Source of the DNA: Bacteroidales bacterium UBA3663
Lineage (GTDB): Bacteria > Bacteroidota > Bacteroidia > Bacteroidales > UBA3663
Reading direction: 5' to 3'
DNA length: 22,923 bases
Assembly: GCA_002373755.1 (NCBI GenBank)
Contig: DFJU01000048.1
Span: 1-22,923, forward strand
Below, one piece after another: positions 18,022-22,923 of the stretch. Both the position numbers and the translations under genes were made by a program. Below the pieces are notes generated by a model. That model did no database searches. It worked only from the letters and a program-made list of their open reading frames with translations, and was not told the origin of the DNA. Each line of letters opens with the position of its first letter. Within the stretch, counting starts at the first letter, position 1.

Positions 18022-18660
18022 TCACTTGTGTATTTTGTTTAGTTCTACAAGAGAGAACCCTTTTTCTACCAATTTAATTGTATTATCATTTTCTGACAAT
18101 TCATACAAGCATTGGTAAGGATCGAAAGAACCTGACCATATTTGTCGTGAAAACATCTCGTCTATCAATAATGTCGGCATAAAGGATAAAGACCCCAAAA
18201 TATTGTGAATTTTTGCTTTCTCCTTTCTATTCTTTGCATATATGCATAGATTCATGTCCCCATTGTGTATGTAACCATAAAAGTTCGGATGTATCTTATT
18301 CCTATCTTTGTCAGAACATGCAATCGGAATATACCTCTCATTGCCAATAATCCAAATGTAATATTTGCCTTTATAATGGTAGATGCTTATACTGTGGAAC
18401 AAGAACCTTTCCACATAAAAATCTCCTGCATCTGGATGATAAGACATCCGAGAACATATTGAGTCATAATGATAAAGAATGGATTCCAAATACTGATTTT
18501 TCGTACAATTCAACTCACTTCTTGATTGTCTAATCGAATCATAATTACAGAAAATCGAACCTATAAAACTATTAGAACCTTCATATTTCCCTTCTTGAGG
18601 ATAAACAAAAAGTGCATTTACCCAAAGCAAGATAAAAAATATCGACTTTTTCATAGTCAT
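18022..18660 (-). CDS. Unknown secreted or periplasmic protein
   Basis: The product has 212 residues (210 if the second ATG at 18654, MKKSIFF, is used). The N-terminus is a classical signal peptide (MKKSIFFILLWVNALFVYPQ) without a lipobox. The mature part is rich in Tyr, Ile and Cys, with HYKGKYYIWIIGNERYIPI in the middle and no recognised domain. It starts 7 bases after the end of the Rhs-remnant frame and is probably read from the promoter at 18859-18890. The AT-rich composition matches the rest of the island. Function unknown. Confidence 0.65.
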   Translation of the reverse strand: MTMKKSIFFILLWVNALFVYPQEGKYEGSNSFIGSIFCNYDSIRQSRSELNCTKNQYLESILYHYDSICSRMSYHPDAGDFYVERFLFHSISIYHYKGKYYIWIIGNERYIPIACSDKDRNKIHPNFYGYIHNGDMNLCIYAKNRKEKAKIHNILGSLSFMPTLLIDEMFSRQIWSGSFDPYQCLYELSENDNTIKLVEKGFSLVELNKIHK

Positions 18661-18667
18661 TATTTTA

Positions 18668-18832
18668 TTAATTTTTCATAATCGTTTCTGCCTCCAATTG
18701 GAATGCTTCCATTTGTTTCATTATGCCGAAAGGATAATAGTGTGTCCGCTGCGACACAGAGCTTCTGTAGAAGTCGTTCAACACTACCGCACGGTTGTTG
18801 CCCTGATAGTCCTGTACACAAAGGTTTTGCAT
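18668..18832 (-). pseudogene. Remnant of an Rhs/YD-repeat protein core
   Basis: An open frame of 54 codons reads VQDYQGNNRAVVLN and then THYYPFGIMKQ. This matches the conserved core end of Bacteroidetes Rhs/YD-repeat proteins, normally close to YxxDHLGNxRVV followed by a short gap and YYPFG. The full protein would run to over a thousand residues upstream, and a variable toxin tip would follow YYPFG. Here the frame starts at an ATG just before the motif and stops 19 residues after it. It is therefore a fragment, possibly still transcribed because a good promoter lies immediately upstream. The AT-rich gene at 18022-18660 follows directly. Confidence 0.7.
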
Positions 18833-18858
18833 GAAAATACGTTTTTCATTAAATGTCG

Positions 18859-18890
18859 CAAAGATACACGAATCAAAAAATCATTGCAAA
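18859..18890 (-). promoter_or_regulatory. Near-perfect Bacteroidetes promoter for the Rhs remnant and downstream gene
   Basis: On the - strand TTTG (18890-18887) is followed after 20 bases by TATCTTTG (18866-18859), the TTTG-N20-TAnnTTTG arrangement. Transcription would begin near 18852, about 20 bases before the ATG at 18832. Confidence 0.7.
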
Positions 18891-18920
18891 TATTTCGATC
18901 GTTTTTCATTGAAAACGAGT

Positions 18921-18995
18921 GTCATGAATGTCATTAACGATCTTGACATTGGCCATAAAAATAGCGTTTTTCATTTTCTTAATGACATTCGTGAC
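18921..18995. repeat. Inverted repeat upstream of the island promoter
   Basis: GTCATGAATGTCATTAA (18921-18937) and TTAATGACATTCGTGAC (18979-18995) are inverted copies with 16/17 match. The 10-mer GTTTTTCATT occurs three times, at 18841, 18901 and 18966. No gene is supported between 18891 and 19393; an 88-codon - strand frame there is repeat-derived. Confidence 0.55.
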
Positions 18996-19009
18996 ATACA
19001 TTTTTTCGA

Positions 19010-19198
19010 CTGTAGCACTGTAGCGTGCGACGCACCGAGCCGAATCCAGTGACGCTGAGGGTATTATCTGCCTATTATCCGGTATTATAACAGACAACCT
19101 TTTCGGGATGACTGTCAACTTTTCCAGAAAACAACCATAAAACAGCGGGTAGGGGTGCGCAAAATCGGCCAAAAGCGTTGCAAGCTACAATGCTACAG
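19010..19198. repeat. 24-bp inverted repeat pair in the right part of the island
   Basis: The 24 bases at 19010-19033 (beginning CTGTAGCACTGTAGC) match the reverse complement of 19175-19198 at 21 of 24 positions. Also in this area, 19048-19076 resembles 19351-19379 as a direct repeat (24/29). These look like small dispersed repeats rather than coding sequence. Confidence 0.55.
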
Positions 19199-19219
19199 AT
19201 GAAATTTTGAGTGCAGAGG

Positions 19220-19337
19220 AAAGAGATTCTTCACTGGCGTTCAGAATGACATCAGTACGGATTTGGTATTTTCCACGTAGAGACGCGCCATGGCACGTCT
19301 CTACTGCCGTCGGACAAGGGTCGTCGGACAGGGGCAT
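19220..19337 (-). repeat. Right arm of the composite inverted repeat bounding the island
   Basis: The arm is the mirror of 16680-16819. It has the 31-base unit at 19220-19250 on the - strand, a 28-base near-perfect palindrome at 19277-19304 (13/14 pairing), and GTCGGACAGGGGCAT at 19323-19337. It starts 57 bases beyond the stop of the TauE-type gene. Relative to its nearest gene the unit thus has the same orientation as the left arm has to the HTCS gene. Confidence 0.7.
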
Positions 19338-19393
19338 TGGTCACAAAAAAAGTGACGGCGAGGGTATTGGCAGCCTATTGGGAGGTACTGGAA

Positions 19394-20122
19394 TTATTGC
19401 AGCAGCGCAATCAGCCCGCTCACGCCCATGTAGGCATAGATGATTTTGCGCAGCGTTTTGATTGGAATCCTGTTGAATACAAGTCCGCCAATCCAGGTAC
19501 CCAGAAAGACTGTCGGCAGACAGAAGCACCATGCCCAACCGACCGTCGGCGTGAGGAAGCCGAGGTGCGCGCGGTAAATCGACATCATTCCGTTGCCAAT
19601 CAGGAAAAAGCACTGCGCCAATGCCATATACTCCTCCTTGTGGTCGGTCGATGACAGGAAATAGAGCACCGCCGGAGGTCCCTGCATACCGAACAGGCCG
19701 CCCATCGCACCCGAAATTGTTCCCATCGAAACCTGCATCGTCATTGTTGGGCGTATGTGTATCCTGTCGTTGAAAAAGAAGAACCAGATGCTGGCCAGAA
19801 TGAGCATACCGCCCAAAATGTGTTTCAGCATCCCGTCGCCCACCTTGTCGAGAAACTGGATGGCAATCCACGACACAATCAGGAACGTGATGAGAATCGG
19901 CAGCAGTTTCTTCCACACGATGAACTTGTACATTTTCCACACGATCACTACCGATGTCATGATGGCAAGCAGACCACTCAACGTGAGCGCCTCCGGATAG
20001 GTCGGCAACAGGTAGGGCAGTATTGTCATGATGAAAATGCCGAATCCGAAGCCCGAGACGCGTTGCACAAAGGCGGCACCGACGCTCGACAGCATGAGCA
20101 GAACAATGGTTGTTGCGTCCAT
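19394..20122 (-). CDS. TauE/SafE-family membrane permease (sulfite-exporter-like)
   Basis: The product has 242 residues and is mostly hydrophobic, with about seven or eight membrane segments. Two halves each start with a Gly-rich motif (FVQRVSGFGFGIFIMTILPY near the N-terminus, GAMGGLFGMQGPPAVLYFLS in the middle), as in the TauE/SafE (former DUF81) family. Members export or take up small organosulfur or other anions, but substrate cannot be assigned. It begins 6 bases after the stop of the EamA gene and is surely its operon partner. The ATG at 20122 is the natural start of the first helix. Confidence 0.88.
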   Translation of the reverse strand: MDATTIVLLMLSSVGAAFVQRVSGFGFGIFIMTILPYLLPTYPEALTLSGLLAIMTSVVIVWKMYKFIVWKKLLPILITFLIVSWIAIQFLDKVGDGMLKHILGGMLILASIWFFFFNDRIHIRPTMTMQVSMGTISGAMGGLFGMQGPPAVLYFLSSTDHKEEYMALAQCFFLIGNGMMSIYRAHLGFLTPTVGWAWCFCLPTVFLGTWIGGLVFNRIPIKTLRKIIYAYMGVSGLIALLQ

Positions 20123-20128
20123 ATATTT

Positions 20129-21058
20129 TTATATGTGTTGTATTTTCGTTTCTTTGGGCGATGTCTCCCGCTTGTTGCACAGATATACACCAGCGATGGT
20201 GACTGCGCAACCCACAATGGCCGGCCACGTAACGCGTTCGCCAAGCAATATGGCACCCATCCAGAGCGATGTGACGGGATTGAAGTAAAGATAATTGCTC
20301 GCAGTGACGACGGTGAGCCGTTTGCAGACGATGTTCCACGTCAGGAAACAGCCAAGCGAGGCTATGACCGACAGGAAAAACAGCGTAGTGACAACTTCCG
20401 GATTCGCCAGCAGTTGCCAGTTTATGGCCGATGCCTGAATCAGGTTCGACTGTCCGTGTGCGATGTCGGAGATGCAGACCGGCAGCATGGTCACGACGCC
20501 CCAAAAGAAGACCTTCCGTGTGATGATGTCGCTTGTGTAGCGTCTGTCGAGCACGTTCAGAATATTGCTGTAGGCCGACCAGAACAGGGCTGCACACGCG
20601 CTGAGCAGAATCACCCACGGGTTGTCGTCGAGCACGAACACGCCATTCAACACAACCATCGACACGCCGAGCAGTGCTGTGGCCGACCCGATGATGAACT
20701 TGGCCGAGAGGTGGCTGTCGTGCCAGATTGTGCGATGCAGAAGTGCCGTCAGAATTGGGCAGGTGCAGACGATGAGGGCTACGGTCGATGTGAAGTTCGT
20801 CAGCTTAATCGCGTAGTTCTCGCTCAGGAAGTAGAGGCTTCCGCCAGATATGCCGGCACATAGGAACAAGATTTCGTCGCGCCAGCTCTTGGGCCACATC
20901 CTTTTGTGGCTGAATGGCAGCATCAGGAGATATGCAAGCATGAACCGCAAAATCATAATTTCGGCAGGGCTTAGTCCTGCTGAAATCAGTATGCTGCTTG
21001 CTGCAAATGTCGAGCCCCAGATGCAGGCTGTGACAAGTGCCAGAATGTGCCAAATCAT
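20129..21058 (-). CDS. EamA/DMT-family transporter
   Basis: The product has 309 residues with about ten membrane helices in two EamA repeats (about 3-137 and 146-290). Marks are WGSTF near residue 14 in the first helix and YLYFNPVTSLWMGAILLGE in the second repeat, a typical DMT ending. These permeases move metabolites such as amino acids out of or into the cell. The substrate is not predictable here. It is the first gene of the operon with the TauE-type permease, and a clear promoter lies upstream. The neighbours give no pathway hint. Confidence 0.92.
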   Translation of the reverse strand: MIWHILALVTACIWGSTFAASSILISAGLSPAEIMILRFMLAYLLMLPFSHKRMWPKSWRDEILFLCAGISGGSLYFLSENYAIKLTNFTSTVALIVCTCPILTALLHRTIWHDSHLSAKFIIGSATALLGVSMVVLNGVFVLDDNPWVILLSACAALFWSAYSNILNVLDRRYTSDIITRKVFFWGVVTMLPVCISDIAHGQSNLIQASAINWQLLANPEVVTTLFFLSVIASLGCFLTWNIVCKRLTVVTASNYLYFNPVTSLWMGAILLGERVTWPAIVGCAVTIAGVYLCNKRETSPKETKIQHI

Positions 21059-21184
21059 TTTCGTTCGCTTTTATATATATAATGTGCCGGAACCTTAAAT
21101 TTTGTGGCATGTGCAGACGCGCGGTGTCGGCCATACCTTTTTGCTTTTTTTTTTGAGGAAAAATGCTGCCCTAAAAAAGCGGCG

Positions 21185-21216
21185 CAAAGATAGCGTTTAT
21201 CGGCCCGAAAAACAAA
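21185..21216 (-). promoter_or_regulatory. Promoter of the EamA-TauE operon
   Basis: On the - strand TTTG (21216-21213), 20 bases, then TATCTTTG (21192-21185). Transcription should start near 21178, leaving a leader of about 120 bases before the ATG at 21058. Confidence 0.75.
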
Positions 21217-21329
21217 CGTAACGAGCTATTTTGTGTTGTAAAGATGTCAAAAGGAAGTAAATCGGCATGTAAAAATGATGTTTTTGGGAATTATTCGCAG
21301 TTTGCGAAACTCAAACAGTTTGGAAAGTG

Positions 21330-21337
21330 TATCTTTG
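21330..21337 (+). promoter_or_regulatory. -7 box of the rplM promoter
   Basis: TATCTTTG matches the Bacteroidetes -7 consensus exactly. No TTTG lies at the usual 19-20 base spacing; the nearest are at 21301-21304 (25 bases) and 21319-21322 (7 bases). Ribosomal operons may rely on other upstream elements. It is divergent from the EamA promoter. Confidence 0.6.
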
Positions 21338-21341
21338 CAAG

Positions 21342-21461
21342 CCGATTTGCGAGAGATACCCCAAAATCGGGGTCGTAAAGACGGTGGCATCCTCGACGAG
21401 CTTGTCCGTAAATCGAGGCACTGTCAGGTAGAATATTAACTATTTAAATCCAATCTCAACA
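21342..21461 (+). promoter_or_regulatory. Structured 5' leader of rplM-rpsI, candidate autoregulatory ribosomal leader
   Basis: GACGGTG (21380-21386) pairs with CACTGTC (21419-21425, one G:U), and inside it CCTCGA (21391-21396) pairs with TCGAGG (21413-21418) around a 16-base loop. Upstream, ACCCC/GGGGT (21358-21362, 21369-21373) competes with CCGATTT/AAATCGG (21342-21348, 21364-21370) because they share bases. Leaders regulating L13 operons by binding a ribosomal protein are known in bacteria, including a reported Bacteroidia type. The match to that model is not verified here. Confidence 0.6.
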
Positions 21462-21920
21462 GTGGATACTTTATCTTACAAGACCATTTCTGTGAATAAG
21501 GCAACTGCGCAGAAAGAGTGGGTTGTGGTAGACGCTACTGACCAGGTTATGGGTCGTCTTTGCGCAAAGGTCGCTAAGATCCTTCGTGGAAAGTATAAGC
21601 CAAGCTTTACCCCAAATGTTGACTGCGGCGATAATGTCATTATCATCAACGCAGAAAAAGTGACTATGACCGGCAATAAGTGGACTGAGCGTGAATGGCT
21701 CACCTTTACCGGCTATCCGAGCGGACAGCGCGTTCATACCGCTGCCAGCGTAACCGCCAAGAATGGCTATGCTGCCCTCTTCAAGATTGTGCTCAAGGGT
21801 ATGCTGCCAAAGAACAAGTTGGGCGCACAGCTTCTGAAGAACATCCGTGTTTACGAGGGTTCTGAATATAAGGAAGTTGCTCAGCAGCCTAAGGTAATCG
21901 ATATTAACACTCTTAAGTAA
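21462..21920 (+). CDS. rplM: 50S ribosomal protein L13
   Basis: L13 is an early-assembling protein of the large subunit that binds 23S rRNA. The product has 152 residues, normal for the phylum. Marks are WVVVDATDQVMGRLCAKVA, RGKYKPSFTPNVDCGDNVI, GYPSGQRVHT and a central VLKGMLPKNKLG. The start is GTG, giving MDTLSYKTIS, the usual N-terminus in Bacteroidales L13. It is followed by rpsI after 10 bases, the common rplM-rpsI pair. Codon choice differs visibly from the GC-rich SusC/D genes, as expected for a highly expressed gene. Confidence 0.97.
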   Translation: MDTLSYKTISVNKATAQKEWVVVDATDQVMGRLCAKVAKILRGKYKPSFTPNVDCGDNVIIINAEKVTMTGNKWTEREWLTFTGYPSGQRVHTAASVTAKNGYAALFKIVLKGMLPKNKLGAQLLKNIRVYEGSEYKEVAQQPKVIDINTLK

Positions 21921-21930
21921 TTAGACAGGT

Positions 21931-22320
21931 ATGGCAGAAGTAATCAATGCAATTGGCCGTCGTAAGGCTGCTGTTGCCCGTGTTTATGTTGCTGCTGGTG
22001 CTGGTAACATCACCATCAACAAGAAGGATCTTCAGAGCTATTTCCCATCGTCTATCCTTCAGTTTATCGTTAAGCAGCCTCTCAACGAGATCGGTGTTGC
22101 TGAACAGTATGATGTAAAGGTTAACCTTAAGGGTGGTGGCTATAAGGGTCAGGCTGAGGCTCTCCGTCTTGCAATTGCTCGCGCTCTCGTTAAGATTGAC
22201 GCTGAAAGCAAATCTGCACTCCGCAAGGCAGGCTTCCTCACTCGTGATGCCCGTATCGTTGAACGTAAGAAGCCAGGTCGTCCAAAGGCACGTCGTCGCT
22301 TCCAGTTCAGCAAGCGTTAA
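21931..22320 (+). CDS. rpsI: 30S ribosomal protein S9
   Basis: S9 sits on the head of the small subunit, and its C-terminal tail reaches the P-site tRNA. The product has 129 residues. Marks are AIGRRKAAVARVYV at the start, GGGYKGQAEALRLAIARAL in the middle, and the basic tail ERKKPGRPKARRRFQFSKR with the invariant final Lys-Arg. It is cotranscribed with rplM. Confidence 0.97.
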   Translation: MAEVINAIGRRKAAVARVYVAAGAGNITINKKDLQSYFPSSILQFIVKQPLNEIGVAEQYDVKVNLKGGGYKGQAEALRLAIARALVKIDAESKSALRKAGFLTRDARIVERKKPGRPKARRRFQFSKR

Positions 22321-22370
22321 TATTTTTGGCCGCGTGAAGCGTGCTGATGTATTTACGCGTTTAGTATCTA

Positions 22371-22411
22371 AATCCGTCAGGACCCTGTGTGTTGCAGACT
22401 ACCTGCGGATT
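22371..22411 (+). promoter_or_regulatory. Stem-loop in the rpsI-rpsB spacer, candidate S2 leader
   Basis: AATCCG-(T)-CAGG (22371-22381) pairs with CCTG-CGGATT (22402-22411) as a 10-bp stem with a one-base bulge and a 20-base loop. It lies about 40 bases before the rpsB ATG. A second short stem, CGCGT/ACGCG, occurs at 22331-22359. No T-run follows, so this fits a translational control element better than a terminator. The match to any known S2 leader is not tested. Confidence 0.45.
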
Positions 22412-22451
22412 GCATAACAAAGAATGTAAACAAAAAAAACAACAGACAATT

Positions 22452-22923
22452 ATGTCACGTACAAATTTCGATCAACTTTTGGAGGCCGGCGTTCACTTCG
22501 GACACCTCAAGAGCAAGTGGAACCCAGCAATGGCTCCTTACATCTTCATGGAGCGTAACGGCATCCATATCATCGATCTTAATAAGACAGTTGCTAAAAT
22601 CGACGAGGCAGCTGAACAGCTCAAGGCTATTGCCAAGAGCGGCAAGAAGGTGCTTTTCGTCGCTACTAAAAAGCAGGCCAAGGAGGTCGTAGCCGAGAAG
22701 GCTCAGGCCGTTGGTATGCCATATGTTATCGAGCGTTGGCCAGGCGGTATGCTTACCAACTTCGCCACAATCCGTAAGGCTGTGAAGAAGATGGCTAACA
22801 TCGACAAACTCTTGAACGACGGAACTTACGATAAACTTTCCAAGCGTGAGAACCTCCAGATTCGCCGCAAGCGCGCCAAGTTGGAGAAGAACCTCGGCTC
22901 TATCGCCGACCTTACTCGTCTGC
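22452..22923 (+). CDS. rpsB: 30S ribosomal protein S2, 3' end cut by window
   Basis: S2 binds late to the small subunit between head and body. The first 157 codons are present. Marks are LLEAGVHFGHLKSKWNP, FMERNGIHIIDLNKTV, VLFVATKKQAKE and RWPGGMLTNFATIRK. The start ATG gives MSRTNFDQLL. Full-length relatives have roughly 250-280 residues, so about 100 residues lie beyond the edge. In Bacteroidales tsf commonly follows. Confidence 0.96.
   Translation, partial: MSRTNFDQLLEAGVHFGHLKSKWNPAMAPYIFMERNGIHIIDLNKTVAKIDEAAEQLKAIAKSGKKVLFVATKKQAKEVVAEKAQAVGMPYVIERWPGGMLTNFATIRKAVKKMANIDKLLNDGTYDKLSKRENLQIRRKRAKLEKNLGSIADLTRL

Noticed and set aside
18841..18975. Possible CRISPR array from three spaced 10-mers
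   Set aside because: The repeat is only about 10 bases, spacers are over 50 bases and uneven, one spacer contains a promoter, and no cas gene is near.
18906..19172. 88-codon open frame on the - strand
   Set aside because: It runs through several inverted repeats and the three GTTTTTCATT copies, and has no protein-like features.

Overview
The window comes from a member of the Bacteroidales, most likely Prevotella or a close relative. The evidence is a SusC/SusD pair, several lipoproteins with acidic Bacteroidetes-type export signals after the lipobox cysteine, a one-polypeptide hybrid two-component regulator, promoters of the TTTG-N19/20-TAnnTTTG type, and a GTG-started rplM followed by rpsI and rpsB. 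Species cannot be read from the sequence alone.

Region 1 (1-16646, + strand) is a SusC/D-type nutrient-uptake locus. The order is susC (split by an in-frame amber codon), susD, a lipoprotein with three DUF4859-like repeats, a BACON/DUF6055/DUF4859 lipoprotein with an HEIGH zinc motif, a CotH-kinase-like lipoprotein, a second smaller DUF6055-like lipoprotein with HELGH, and a hybrid two-component sensor-regulator. No glycoside hydrolase, polysaccharide lyase or sulfatase is visible. The two HExGH proteins therefore make a protein or glycoprotein substrate more likely than a plain glycan (inference). Each of the first four spacers carries its own inverted or repetitive sequence, and these differ from spacer to spacer.

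Region 2 (about 16650-19390) is an AT-rich accessory island. It is bounded by imperfect inverted arms at 16680-16819 and 19220-19337. On the - strand it holds a remnant of an Rhs core (the YYPFG signature) behind a near-perfect Bacteroidetes promoter, an unknown secreted protein, and two small overlapping unknown genes. It looks like the leftover of a polymorphic-toxin locus.

Region 3 (19394-21058, - strand) is a two-gene transporter operon: an EamA-type DMT permease followed by a TauE/SafE-type permease, with a clear promoter at 21185-21216.

Region 4 (21330 to the end, + strand) is the ribosomal run rplM-rpsI-rpsB. A structured leader lies before rplM, and a second stem lies between rpsI and rpsB. 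rpsB is cut by the window end.
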